Shown here: positions 1-6,826 of the stretch, piece by piece
How positions within the stretch are numbered: the first letter of the stretch is position 1
How the letters are laid out: the number at the start of each line of letters is the position of its first letter
DNA from: Phenylobacterium sp.
GTDB lineage: Bacteria; Pseudomonadota; Alphaproteobacteria; Caulobacterales; Caulobacteraceae
Assembly (NCBI GenBank): GCA_025350885.1
Contig: JANXXA010000563.1
Coordinates: 1 to 11,842 of the forward strand
Reading direction: 5' to 3'
Length of the DNA stretch: 11,842 nucleotides
Notes under the pieces: generated by a model
The model's input: only the letters and a program-made list of their open reading frames with translations
What the model was told of the DNA's origin: nothing
Databases searched by the model: none
Program-made: the position numbers and the translations under genes

Positions 1-789
1 GGCCGCCGGCTGGCCGTCACCGTCATGGCGGCCGAGAAGGTGTTTTCCAACTATGAGCTCGAGGTCACCGGACCGGGCGGGCATTCCTCCCTCCCGCGCC
101 CCGAGAACCCCATCGTCACGCTGGGCCAGGCGCTGGCCAGCCTCATGGACCTGAACTTCCCCGCCGAGCTGAACGCCAACAGCCGGGCCTATTTCACCGC
201 GCTCGCGCCTCGCGTCGATGCGCCGACGGGTGCGGCCATTCGAAAGCTGCTGGTCGATCCGGCCGACTCCGCCGCCAACGCCGTGCTCAACCGGTCGGTG
301 GCCTATCACGCCATGCTTCGCACCACCTGCATCCCGACCCTGGTCGAGGGCGGCCACGCGGTGAACGCCCAGCCCCAGCGGGCGCGGGCCACGATCAACT
401 GCCGCAGCCTGCCAGGCTCGCCGCTGGCCGCGGTCGAAGCGGCCATCGTCGCGGCGGTCCATGATCCCCGGGTCAAGGTGACCGGCGCCCCCGCCGGGCC
501 GGCCCGCGCACCGGCTCCGCCGCTGACGCCGCGGGTCATGGGGCCGATCACCCAGGTGGCGGCCAGGGTGTTTCCCGGCGTGCCCGTCACCGCGATGCAG
601 GAGACCTTCGGGACCGACGCCGGGCGGCTGACAGCCGTGGGCATCCCCACCTACGGCTTTTCCGCGCTCTTCCGCGGCGACGACGCCGGCAATATCCATG
701 GCCTGAACGAGCACATCGCCGTCCAGTCGGTGATGGACGGCCGCGAGTTCATGTACCGCCTGATCAGGGCCTACGCCGAGCAGAAATAG
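1..789 (+). CDS. M20/M25/M40-family metallo-hydrolase, C-terminal part (5' end outside window)
   Basis: The reading frame is open from base 1, so the Met at 25 is internal and about 262 residues of the C-terminal part are visible. The segment with GPGGHSS, starting about 18 residues in, matches the start of the M20 lid/dimerisation domain. The stretch EGGHAVNAQPQ followed by NCRSLPG is typical of M20 carboxypeptidase/deacylase-like enzymes. The C-terminal GTDAGRL and HGLNEHI motifs return to the catalytic domain; the His of HGLNEHI is the expected metal ligand. The N-terminal HxD metal site lies outside the window. Family members hydrolyse amide bonds of peptides or acylated amino acids with a di-zinc centre; the substrate cannot be told here. 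A signal peptide cannot be judged. The family call is firm, the specificity unknown. Confidence 0.9.
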   Translation, partial: GRRLAVTVMAAEKVFSNYELEVTGPGGHSSLPRPENPIVTLGQALASLMDLNFPAELNANSRAYFTALAPRVDAPTGAAIRKLLVDPADSAANAVLNRSVAYHAMLRTTCIPTLVEGGHAVNAQPQRARATINCRSLPGSPLAAVEAAIVAAVHDPRVKVTGAPAGPARAPAPPLTPRVMGPITQVAARVFPGVPVTAMQETFGTDAGRLTAVGIPTYGFSALFRGDDAGNIHGLNEHIAVQSVMDGREFMYRLIRAYAEQK

Positions 790-844
790 GCGTGGGCCGA
801 GGAGCCCCGAACTCGGGTCAATTTGTCAGGAACGCCCCCAAATT

Positions 845-960
845 CTGTCATCCCGGACGGCCTGAAAGGCCGAGCCGGGACCCAGGGCAACCGCATGGCA
901 TGAACCTCCTGGGTCCCGGCGCTTCAGCCTGCGTGCGCAGGCTTACGGCCGGGATGACAG
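845..960. repeat. Palindromic intergenic repeat with four nested or adjacent stems
   Basis: The outer arms CTGTCATCCC (845-854) and GGGATGACAG (951-960) are perfect inverted repeats. Inside are three perfect hairpins: CGGCCT/AGGCCG (858-863 with 867-872), GCCGGGACCCAGG with its complement (874-886 with 908-920, 13 bp), and AGCCTGC/GCAGGCT (926-932 with 937-943). The whole folds as a closed multi-branch (cloverleaf-like) structure on either strand. It fills most of the gap between the M20 gene and the convergent SDR gene. It resembles the dispersed REP-like intergenic repeats common in Caulobacter-type genomes. The copy number cannot be seen from one window. It could serve as a bidirectional RNA 3' stabiliser. 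Confidence 0.8.
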
Positions 961-1014
961 GAAAATTCAACGATCGGGTTGGCCGCCCCTCCGATCAGAA
1001 GTCTAGGTGGCGCC

Positions 1015-1704
1015 TCAACTCATCCGCGCGCGGACCTCGTCACGCGCCTGGTACAGGCCCCAGAACGCATCGGCGACCGCCGAGGGTTCGATGCCGGCGC
1101 CGGCGTCCCATGCGGTGCCCTTGATGGTCCCGGCGATGGTCACCTCGCCGACATAGACGCCGTCGTCCTTCAGCGCCTGGGCGAGCAGGCCGACAAGCTT
1201 GTGCTTGGCCGCATTGGCCAGGGCGACGCCCATGGATTTCAGGCTGACGGCGAAGGCGTCCATCATCGGCGTGGGGTCGCCGAACGCGCCGTTGGTGACC
1301 AGCACCGCGCCTTGCCCGGCGGCCTTCAGGTCGGGCAGCGCCTCGTGTACGGCGCTAAGCAGCCCGACCACGGCGATATCGAACACCCGCGCGACGGCGG
1401 CCGGGTCGGCAGCCAGCAGGTCGCCGGCTTCGGCGCCGCCAAAGGCGTTCCAGTGGATGACGGTGATCGGGCCGAACAGCGCGCGCGCTTGGCCGATGGC
1501 CGCGCGGATGGCGACGGGATCGCCGGCGTCGGCCGGGAAGCCGGCGGCGGTGACTCCGCCGGCCTTCAGCGCCGCGACGCCCGCCGCGAGACGCTCCGCA
1601 TTGCGCCCGACCAGGGCGACGGCGAAGCCTTCCGCGCCGAATTTCTCGGCCACGCCGGTGGAGACACCCGGCCCGAAGCCGACGACGACGATGGTCCTGG
1701 ACAT
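1015..1704 (-). CDS. SDR-fold (short-chain dehydrogenase-like) protein with degenerate active site
   Basis: This is a 229-residue protein starting MSRTIVVVGFG. The upstream Met at 1752 would add 16 residues ahead of the Rossmann strand and is less likely. The nucleotide-binding loop GFGPGVS is at residues 9-15, and NAFGG (86-90) sits where classical SDRs have NNAG. The usual catalytic Ser strand reads LVTNGAFG (135-142) and lacks a clear Ser. At the usual YxxxK position the Lys is present (K156) but residue 152 is Ala in place of Tyr. The size and fold fit the SDR family, but these substitutions argue against standard ketoreductase chemistry; it may bind NAD(P) without classical catalysis or use other residues. 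It is convergent with the M20 gene, with the palindromic repeat between them, and lies just downstream of the toxin-antitoxin pair on the same strand. Confidence 0.85.
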   Translation of the reverse strand: MSRTIVVVGFGPGVSTGVAEKFGAEGFAVALVGRNAERLAAGVAALKAGGVTAAGFPADAGDPVAIRAAIGQARALFGPITVIHWNAFGGAEAGDLLAADPAAVARVFDIAVVGLLSAVHEALPDLKAAGQGAVLVTNGAFGDPTPMMDAFAVSLKSMGVALANAAKHKLVGLLAQALKDDGVYVGEVTIAGTIKGTAWDAGAGIEPSAVADAFWGLYQARDEVRARMS

Positions 1705-1808
1705 GATCGCTCCGAAGGTGCGGCCAGCGTGGCCGGTTCCGGTGAGTGTCATAGGGGCGAATTGAGGGTGGGGCTACTTGGGGGGCCGTAGCGCGCGACC
1801 AAACCGGT

Positions 1809-2078
1809 TCAGCGGTCCTGCGCCCCATGCCAGATGCGGAGAATTTCGACGCCCATAGGGGCGACCCGGTACACGATGACGTAGGGCCACGCGCCGGTAA
1901 GTTCGCGGGTGCCTGGCTCCAGGCCCGGTCGTCCGCGCTCGGGCATGAGGGCGAAGCGATCACATGCGGCGATGATCTGGACGGCGACCCGAGAGGCGGC
2001 GAAGGGGTTGTCCGCCCCGATATAAGACCGGATCGACGCGAGGTCCGCCAGGGCCTCGGGAGAAAGGACTACGGACAT
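1809..2078 (-). CDS. RelE/ParE-family type II toxin
   Basis: This 89-residue protein is the usual length for the RelE/ParE superfamily. Family features are the N-terminal helix starting LSPEALADLASIRSYI, the central PERGRPG, the strand WPYVIVYRV and the C-terminal strand ILRIWHGAQDR. ParE members poison DNA gyrase and RelE members cleave ribosome-bound mRNA; the sequence resembles the ParE side more, but the target cannot be assigned by eye. Its start overlaps the 3' end of the upstream antitoxin gene by 10 bases, so the two are co-transcribed and probably translationally coupled. Such operons are usually autoregulated by the complex (family knowledge). Confidence 0.88.
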   Translation of the reverse strand: MSVVLSPEALADLASIRSYIGADNPFAASRVAVQIIAACDRFALMPERGRPGLEPGTRELTGAWPYVIVYRVAPMGVEILRIWHGAQDR

Positions 2079-2248
2079 TCAGGCGGGGTATGCTCGTCGT
2101 CTGTGCCCCACGACAGCAGCCAAGGGCGCACGAGCTCGTAAGGGATGCCGCGTCCTTGATCGAGCGAAGCCTTGCCGGCGCGCACAGCCTCCAAAAAAGC
2201 CGCGTCCTCGGGTGTCAACTCGCCAGGGGTTGGATCAGGATGAACCAT
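2069..2248 (-). CDS. Antitoxin partner of the RelE/ParE toxin (small, ParD-like)
   Basis: This is a 59-residue acidic protein if translated from the Met at 2248. A longer frame back to 2377 adds a low-complexity N-terminus rich in Pro, Ser and Gly and looks non-coding. The LTPEDAAFLEAVRAG segment is a short helix and is followed by DQGRGIPYELVRPWLLSWG. This DxGRxxPxExVxxWLxSWG pattern is the toxin-binding tail seen in small antitoxins paired with ParE/RelE toxins in alphaproteobacteria. A full ribbon-helix-helix DNA-binding domain is not evident, so its DNA binding is uncertain. The stop codon lies within the toxin gene's first codons (10-base overlap). No strong Shine-Dalgarno sequence is seen, so the start is the least certain point. 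Confidence 0.75.
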   Translation of the reverse strand: MVHPDPTPGELTPEDAAFLEAVRAGKASLDQGRGIPYELVRPWLLSWGTDDEHTPPECP

Positions 2249-2462
2249 AGCCCGGAAGATAACACGATGTCGGCCAGACGGCGAGATAGGGTCTTGTGGA
2301 TCGGGTTCGAACCCGCCCCCCAATGTCGAGGTTGAAGCGGGGGGGACTGACATGCCTATGTTGCTCGGCGCTGACATTTGTACTTGGTGCCTAAAGCCGA
2401 ATTTCGCCTAAGTAAGATTATCGGAAATTCTGGGCGCTGGGTTGTGAGCCGAGGCGTTGAGA
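2249..2462. other. Intergenic region upstream of the toxin-antitoxin pair
   Basis: About 210 bases separate the antitoxin start from the terminator of the next gene. The only clear structure is a 14-bp perfect palindrome CGGGTTCGAACCCG at 2302-2315, followed by C- and G-rich runs at 2316-2321 and 2339-2345. The toxin-antitoxin promoter must lie here, but no convincing -35/-10 pair was picked. The palindrome could be an operator for the toxin-antitoxin complex, though this is only positional inference. No gene is supported in this stretch. Confidence 0.4.
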
Positions 2463-2498
2463 ACAGAAAACCCCGGCCCTCGTTGGAGGACCGGGGTT
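2463..2498 (-). terminator. Rho-independent terminator of the first PEP-CTERM gene
   Basis: On the minus strand AACCCCGG (2498-2491) pairs with CCGGGGTT (2476-2469). The inner CCTC/GAGG pairs and one mismatch make a 13-position stem with a 4-base loop. A short T run (2470-2467) follows. It sits 43 bases past the stop at 2541. The sequence closely resembles the terminators at 4678-4712 and 5868-5902. Confidence 0.85.
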
Positions 2499-2540
2499 GC
2501 TGTGGGTCCAGGTCAGCCCTTCGATCAGGCTGGAACCAGA

Positions 2541-3476
2541 TCAGGCGGCGACGGCCACCCGGCGACGGTTGCGGATCAGACCGCCGACGCCACCGAAGCC
2601 CAGGACCAGCATGGCCCAGGTCGCCGGCTCAGGAACGCCGTGACCGATCGTCTCGATCTTGTCGCCCACCAGATAGGCGTACTTGATCGTCGTGCTTTTG
2701 CCGGCGGCGAGATTGCCGACCATCCACGCCATGTTCAGGCCATGATCCCCAACGCTGGTGAAGACGCCACCGGTCAGCACGGTGTAGGGGTCGATGTTGT
2801 TGCAGCATGCCCCGTTGATCTGCGTGTCGTGCGTCAGGGCAGCGCCATTCAGGTTCAACAGAGCGAGCGTCAGGCCGGTCTTCGGGCCCGCGGCGCCGAT
2901 GAAGTCGGAGGCGCCGAAGAAGAAGTTGCCGCGCTGATTGTTGGTCGAGAAACTGCCGAAGGTGGCGACGTCCGGATCCGGGTCAACCGAACGCGCGAAC
3001 GCCAGACTGGTCTGGTCGGTCACCGCCGTTAGCGTGGTGATCACGTTGATCCGCTGATCGCCGGCGTTGAAGAAGTAGGAGTTGGTGATGTTCAGACCAC
3101 CGGTGGACCCCGACCAGGTCGCGGCATTGGCGAAGCCCATCTTGGCGGCGCCGGTCAGCAGCGTCGGCGAGGTGAAGCCGAAGGTCGAGATCCCTTTGTT
3201 GTCGTTCTGACGGAAACCCAGCTCGGTGCTGTGGACCGAGAAGCCTTCGTGCGGCGTACCCGGCGTGATGTAGTCGTTGATGCCGAAGGTGCCGGTGCCC
3301 GTCGGATCGTGCAGCAGGCCCGGCGAGGTGGCGCCATTGCTGCCCAGGGTGCCGCGATCACTGATCCCGACCTTGATGTAGTTGCCGGTCAGGACGAGCG
3401 GCGTTGCGGACGCAACGCTGGCCATCCCCAGCACGAGGACCGCAACGGCGGCCGAAACCTGATACTTCATCTTCAT
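2541..3476 (-). CDS. PEPxxWA-CTERM anchored secreted protein, 311 aa
   Basis: The start chosen is ATG at 3476 (MKMKYQV), 8 bases after a GGGG ribosome-binding site; the longer frame to 3596 has no such site and would bury the signal peptide. Residues 1-24 form a Sec signal peptide ending ASVASA|TP. Residues 281-311 are a PEP-CTERM tail: VPEPATWAM, a hydrophobic Gly-rich helix, then the basic RNRRR cluster. Exosortases recognise this signal at the inner membrane, cleave it and release or attach the protein at the surface (family knowledge). The body (25-280) contains SVDPDPDVATFG (163-174) and a CC pair at 224-225 (GACCNNID), and is rich in Gly, Thr and Asn as expected for extracellular beta structure. 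I do not recognise a named domain. It differs from the other three anchored proteins except in the tail. Divergent from the EpsD-like lipoprotein gene. Confidence 0.88.
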   Translation of the reverse strand: MKMKYQVSAAVAVLVLGMASVASATPLVLTGNYIKVGISDRGTLGSNGATSPGLLHDPTGTGTFGINDYITPGTPHEGFSVHSTELGFRQNDNKGISTFGFTSPTLLTGAAKMGFANAATWSGSTGGLNITNSYFFNAGDQRINVITTLTAVTDQTSLAFARSVDPDPDVATFGSFSTNNQRGNFFFGASDFIGAAGPKTGLTLALLNLNGAALTHDTQINGACCNNIDPYTVLTGGVFTSVGDHGLNMAWMVGNLAAGKSTTIKYAYLVGDKIETIGHGVPEPATWAMLVLGFGGVGGLIRNRRRVAVAA

Positions 3477-3715
3477 ATCGATTGCCCCACAAGAGCCCCA
3501 GTGGCTCGTCTGAAAATAACCGACGAACGACCCCTCTTGCCGATTGGGCAAGCGAGAAGAATGTCCATCAAAACGCCTCAAGCGACGATCAATCAAAGCT
3601 TAACCTTAGCGCGACCAGCAGTGCAACCGGACTCCCCTGGGAGGCGAAGAACTTTTTTGCGGACATAGGCCTCGGCGCGGGCGAAAAGCTCCGCAAGGAT
3701 ATTTGGGGGGAAGCC
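3477..3715. promoter_or_regulatory. Divergent promoter region between a PEP-CTERM gene and the EpsD-like gene
   Basis: This 239-base region serves two divergent starts (3476 minus, 3716 plus) and is more AT-rich than its surroundings, especially at 3560-3660. On the minus strand, GCTTTGATTG (about 3600-3591) resembles the CGTTGATT block upstream of the two duplicate PEP-CTERM genes but has a mismatch and lies further away (about 115 bases from the start). On the plus strand a run of six G at 3705-3710 gives the ribosome-binding site for the EpsD-like gene, 5 bases before ATG. No confident -35/-10 pair was assigned. Confidence 0.5.
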
Positions 3716-4573
3716 ATGTCGGAACGTTTGCGCACTGTCGGGGCCGTCGTCACCTGCCTGGCGATCGCCAGTTGCGGCGCCAAGACGAGCACCACCGCCG
3801 CGGGCGGGAGCCCGGTCGTCGCCACGGTGGCCGGGGACGCCATCACCACTGTGGATCTGCGGGTTGAAGAGGGCAACTTCCAGGCCGGTGCCCTCCCCTC
3901 GACACCGGAGGCCGATCAGGCTGCGCTGCAACGGATCATCGACCGAAAGCTGCTGGCCAAGGCGGCGATCGCCGGCAAGCTCGACCAGTCAAAGACCTTC
4001 GCCATCGAGACCCGACGCGCCGCGGAATCCGCCCAGGCGACGGCCCTGGTGCGGCAGATATCCGCTGGGCGGCCCGCGCCCAGCCCTGAACAGGTCAGCA
4101 AATTCATCGCCGACCACCCGCAGGCGTTTCGTGATCGAAAGATCCTGGTGATCGAACAGATCCGCATGAAGAAACCGGCGCAGCCGCTGAAGGACGCCGC
4201 CGATCACGACGTCAACACGCTGGCCGAGGTCCAGGCCGCCGCTGAGCGCGGGCATCTGGGCTATCAGCGAAGCGTCAATGTCATCGACAGCGCCGACACC
4301 GACCCGGATGTGCTGGATCATCTCAAGAGTTTTGCACCGCACGCGTTGTTCGAGGTCGTCGATGGCGACCACCTCACGGTCAACGAGATCCAGGCCATCC
4401 ACCCCGCGCCCCTGGTCGGCGCCGTCGCGACAGAAGCCGCGACCAGCGCTCTGCGCGCCCAGAGCGGCGACGGAGCGCTCAAGGCGAAGATCCAGTTGCT
4501 TCGCGATGCAGCGAAAAAAGACATCCACTACAGCGCCGGCTATCAACCCCCGGAAAAGTCGCCGGCGCCGTAA
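3716..4573 (+). CDS. EpsD-like peptidyl-prolyl isomerase-family lipoprotein
   Basis: The ATG at 3716 follows a GGGGGG ribosome-binding site by 5 bases and gives 285 residues; the open frame further upstream (to 3404) runs antisense through the neighbour's signal region and is rejected. The N-terminus is a lipoprotein signal with lipobox IASC and lipidated Cys at residue 20. Residues about 38-110 (VATVAGDAITTVDLR, then LQRIIDRKLLAKAAI) match the SurA/PpiC-type N-terminal chaperone domain as found in EpsD-family proteins of exosortase-linked exopolysaccharide loci. The following part (about 140-240) corresponds to the PpiC domain, but the usual GGDLGWF-type motif is not recognisable, so it may act as a chaperone without isomerase activity. 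The adjacent PEP-CTERM genes fit a role in the sorting or polysaccharide pathway, but no exosortase or polymerase genes are in view. Family call moderate, activity uncertain. Confidence 0.7.
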   Translation: MSERLRTVGAVVTCLAIASCGAKTSTTAAGGSPVVATVAGDAITTVDLRVEEGNFQAGALPSTPEADQAALQRIIDRKLLAKAAIAGKLDQSKTFAIETRRAAESAQATALVRQISAGRPAPSPEQVSKFIADHPQAFRDRKILVIEQIRMKKPAQPLKDAADHDVNTLAEVQAAAERGHLGYQRSVNVIDSADTDPDVLDHLKSFAPHALFEVVDGDHLTVNEIQAIHPAPLVGAVATEAATSALRAQSGDGALKAKIQLLRDAAKKDIHYSAGYQPPEKSPAP

Positions 4574-4593
4574 CACCAGCACCGAAGTGCGAC

Positions 4594-4636
4594 CCGCCTC
4601 CTCTCCCTCTACGCTTCGCGTCGGGAGAGAAGGCGG
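4594..4636. repeat. Short palindromic repeat after the EpsD-like gene
   Basis: CCGCCT (4594-4599), CTCTCCC (4601-4607) and ACGC (4611-4614) pair with GCGT (4618-4621), GGGAGAG (4623-4629) and AGGCGG (4631-4636) around a TTC loop. It begins 20 bases after the stop of the EpsD-like gene. There is no T run, so it is not a classical terminator, although it could protect the mRNA end. Its core recurs in opposite orientation at 7154-7174, so it is a dispersed element. Confidence 0.7.
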
Positions 4637-4677
4637 ACCTGCGGTGGGCCTCGAAGAAGAGGGTATGCCGTCCAGAC

Positions 4678-4712
4678 ACAGAAAGTCCCGGCCCTCACGG
4701 AGGACCGGGACT
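4678..4712 (-). terminator. Rho-independent terminator of the second PEP-CTERM gene
   Basis: On the minus strand AGTCCCGG (4712-4705) pairs with CCGGGACT (4691-4684), extended inside by CCTC/GAGG, and is followed by TTTC. It lies 45 bases beyond the stop at 4758. It is nearly the same as the terminator at 5868-5902. Confidence 0.83.
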
Positions 4713-4757
4713 GCTGTAGATCGAAGGATCCGCTGACCTTGCGGCCAGCTGGCCGTA

Positions 4758-5585
4758 TCAGGCGGCGATGGCCACCCGGCGACGGTTGCGGACCAGGGCG
4801 CCAACGCCACCGAAGCCCAGGACCAGCATGGCCCAGGTCGCCGGCTCAGGCACACTGTGCGAGCCAAGCGTGCCGCCAAGGGCCAGGAACGAGGAGCCGT
4901 CATGGCTGCCGCCCACGAAGGTGTAGGTCGGATCGGCGTGGATCAGGTCGACGTAGCCGAGACCGCCCCAATACTTGTTGTCGTACCCTTGGTGCGACCA
5001 GCAGCCGAGCACCTTAGGTTGGGAGAAGCCCTTGGCGATGCCAAGCGCCGTGACGGTTTCCTTGTCGGTGCAGCCCGGGCCGCTCGCGCCGTTGCCGCCA
5101 ACGCCGCCGATCGTGCCGGCCGGCGCAGCGCCGCCCACAACCACGCCGTCATAGATGCCGCCGGTGTAGTCGCCGATTGACAGGTTGCCGCCGCTCGAGA
5201 TGAACGTATTCACCGCCCCGCCGAAACCGTTGAGCACGGTGTTGTTGGCGTTGCAGCATGAGCCCGGCGTCTGAATGTAGAGAGCGCTGTAATCCGACAG
5301 GGTCACGCCCGTCAACGTCGTGGTGTAGGCGTTGGAAAAGCCGGTGGAGGCATCGATATTGATCGTGCCCGACCTGTTGTAGATCAGGACCTGTTTGGCG
5401 GAGCCGCCCTTCAGGTACTTAAACAGCTGGTTCGAATACTGGCCGTCATGGTGGAAGGACGTGGCGTCCGATCCTTCCAGGGCGATGAAGCCCGGGGCTG
5501 CGGCGGCGGGCGTGGCCACCATGACCGACCCGGCGGCGATGAGAGCAGCGACAGCGCTGCCGGCGAAGATGCGTTGAAGGTTCAT
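4758..5585 (-). CDS. PEPxxWA-CTERM anchored secreted protein, four-Cys family, copy 1 (275 aa)
   Basis: The start is ATG at 5585 (MNLQRIF), preceded by GGGG at 7-10 bases; an in-frame Met at 5627 would put 14 polar residues ahead of the signal peptide and is rejected. The signal peptide ends near residue 30 (ATPAAAA|PGF). The body begins FIALEGSDA and has Cys at 110, 111, 172 and 195 in the motifs CCNANN, GPGCTDKETVTA and GCWSHQGYD. The tail (245-275) is VPEPATWAM, a Gly-rich hydrophobic helix and RNRRR. The protein is therefore exported by Sec and processed by an exosortase encoded elsewhere. The function of the body is not recognised; the Cys could form two disulphides in the periplasm. The gene at 5947-6786 is a close tandem paralogue (first 42 residues the same), and the gene at 7677-8507 a distant one. 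It is transcribed alone, with its own terminator. Confidence 0.88.
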   Translation of the reverse strand: MNLQRIFAGSAVAALIAAGSVMVATPAAAAPGFIALEGSDATSFHHDGQYSNQLFKYLKGGSAKQVLIYNRSGTINIDASTGFSNAYTTTLTGVTLSDYSALYIQTPGSCCNANNTVLNGFGGAVNTFISSGGNLSIGDYTGGIYDGVVVGGAAPAGTIGGVGGNGASGPGCTDKETVTALGIAKGFSQPKVLGCWSHQGYDNKYWGGLGYVDLIHADPTYTFVGGSHDGSSFLALGGTLGSHSVPEPATWAMLVLGFGGVGALVRNRRRVAIAA

Positions 5586-5623
5586 GGATATGCCCCTGGT
5601 TTCAAAACTGTCCGGGAGGAATG

Positions 5624-5653
5624 GCATTTAACTTTTCGCAATCAACGTTTTTT
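5624..5653 (-). promoter_or_regulatory. Conserved CGTTGATT block upstream of PEP-CTERM copy 1
   Basis: On the minus strand AAAAAACGTTGATTGCG is followed by AAAAGTTAAATG. The same layout occurs upstream of copy 2 (6827-6856), at nearly the same distance from the start (54 against 57 bases from the end of GTTGATT to ATG). It could be a promoter element or activator site. The spacing does not fit a standard sigma-70 or sigma-54 promoter, so no sigma factor is named. The rest of this gap (5654-5867) shows no gene or clear structure. Confidence 0.5.
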
Positions 5654-5867
5654 AGTCGCTACGGCTAAGTTTCAACTCACGAGGGACGTAATTCGCTTCA
5701 CGGGGGAAAAATCATTGCCTAGGGGGTGAATTCCATCCATCTGTCGCGTCCACTGCAGCTGGCTGGCCTGCCGCCGCCGCTCTAGCTGGCGCGTTTGGCG
5801 GCTGGACTTGACAGGCAAATGCTCCAGTGCGGCCATTTCCGACCTGCCCTCCCACACAGTTCCGGAC

Positions 5868-5902
5868 ACAGAAAGTCCCGGCCCTTTTCGAGGACCGGGA
5901 CT
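5868..5902 (-). terminator. Rho-independent terminator of the third PEP-CTERM gene
   Basis: On the minus strand AGTCCCGG (5902-5895) pairs with CCGGGACT (5881-5874), followed by TTTC. It lies 45 bases beyond the stop at 5947. The flanking ACACAGAAAG and CTGCTGTAGATC match those around the 4678-4712 terminator, so the duplication extended past the stop codon. Confidence 0.83.
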
Positions 5903-5946
5903 GCTGTAGATCAGGTGGTCTGCTGACCTCGCGGCCAACAAACCGA

Positions 5947-6786
5947 TCAGACGGCGACGGCCACCCGACGACGGTTGCGGATCAAGGCGCCGACGCCGCC
6001 GAAGCCTAGGACCAGCATGGCCCAGGTCGCCGGCTCGGGAACACCGGGCGAACCCAGGGTGCCGCCGATGGCCAGGAAGGAGGAGCCGTTATTTCCACCG
6101 CCACGGAAGGTGTAGGCAGGGTCAGCGTGGATCAGATCGAGGTAGCCCAGCGCGCCCCAGTAGGTGTTGTCATAGCCCTGGTGCGACCAGCAGCTGAGCA
6201 CAGGAGGCTGCGAGAAGCCCTTGGCGATGCCGAGCGCCGTCACGGTTTCCTTATCGGTGCAGCCCGGGCCGCCACCGACGCCGCCGTTGAGGGCGCCGAC
6301 ACCTTCGATCACACCGGCCGGCGCGGCCGCGCCACCGATCACCACGCCGTCATAGCCGCCGCCGCGATAGTTGCCGATCGACAGATTGCCGCCGCTGGCG
6401 ATGAAGGTGTTGACCGACGTCCCGAAGCCGTCGAGCGCGGTCAGGCTGGCCGAGCAACAGGTGCCCGGAGTCTGGAGGTAGAGGGCGCTGTAGTCCGACA
6501 GGGTCACGCCCGTGAGGGTCGTCGTGTAGGCGTTGCTGAAGCCGGTCGAGCCGTCGATGTTGAACGTGCCCGACGGGTTGTAGATCAGGACCTTTTTGGC
6601 GGAGCCGCCCTTCAGGTACTTGAACAGCTGATTGGAGTAGCCGGCATCGTGGTGGAAGGTCGTGGCGTCGGACCCTTCCAGGGCGATGAAGCCCGGCGCG
6701 GCGGCGGCGGGCGTGGCCACCATGACCGAGCCTGCGGCGATAAGAGCAGCGACCGCGCTGCCGGCGAAGATGCGTTGAAGGTTCAT
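5947..6786 (-). CDS. PEPxxWA-CTERM anchored secreted protein, four-Cys family, copy 2 (279 aa)
   Basis: It starts at ATG 6786 after the ribosome-binding site GGGGCTTTCCC. Residues 1-42 match copy 1 exactly, including the signal peptide ending ATPAAAA. Across the body the two agree at most positions, with differences clustered in loops (residues 112-125 and 140-175, where this copy has a few extra residues). Cys are at 110, 111, 176 and 199 in the motifs CCSAS, GPGCTDKETVTA and SCWSHQGYD. The tail (249-279) is VPEPATWAM, hydrophobic helix, RNRRR. The arrangement (same strand, separate terminators, conserved upstream block) indicates tandem duplication of a whole transcription unit. The role is unknown beyond being exported and exosortase-processed; the paralogues may be surface variants or dosage copies. 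Confidence 0.88.
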   Translation of the reverse strand: MNLQRIFAGSAVAALIAAGSVMVATPAAAAPGFIALEGSDATTFHHDAGYSNQLFKYLKGGSAKKVLIYNPSGTFNIDGSTGFSNAYTTTLTGVTLSDYSALYLQTPGTCCSASLTALDGFGTSVNTFIASGGNLSIGNYRGGGYDGVVIGGAAAPAGVIEGVGALNGGVGGGPGCTDKETVTALGIAKGFSQPPVLSCWSHQGYDNTYWGALGYLDLIHADPAYTFRGGGNNGSSFLAIGGTLGSPGVPEPATWAMLVLGFGGVGALIRNRRRVAVAV

Positions 6787-6826
6787 GGGAAAGCCCCTGG
6801 CTCCTGGTTGATCCTGAGTAACCGTG

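Noticed and set aside
979..1791. 270-codon plus-strand frame opposite the SDR gene
   Set aside because: It is the antisense shadow of a clear SDR-fold gene, and its composition is compositional noise.
2295..2325. tRNA 3' end or phage attachment site suggested by GGGTTCGAACCC
   Set aside because: The word is only a 14-bp perfect palindrome; neither strand gives a 5-bp T stem, acceptor stem, D arm or anticodon arm around it, and no integrase is nearby.
3404..3715. N-terminal extension of the EpsD-like protein
   Set aside because: It overlaps the signal-peptide end of the divergent gene and would hide the lipoprotein signal; the ATG at 3716 has a strong ribosome-binding site.
5654..5867. Small gene in the gap between the two duplicated PEP-CTERM units
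   Set aside because: The only frame (5672-5941, minus) runs through a terminator, has no ribosome-binding site and shows no family resemblance.
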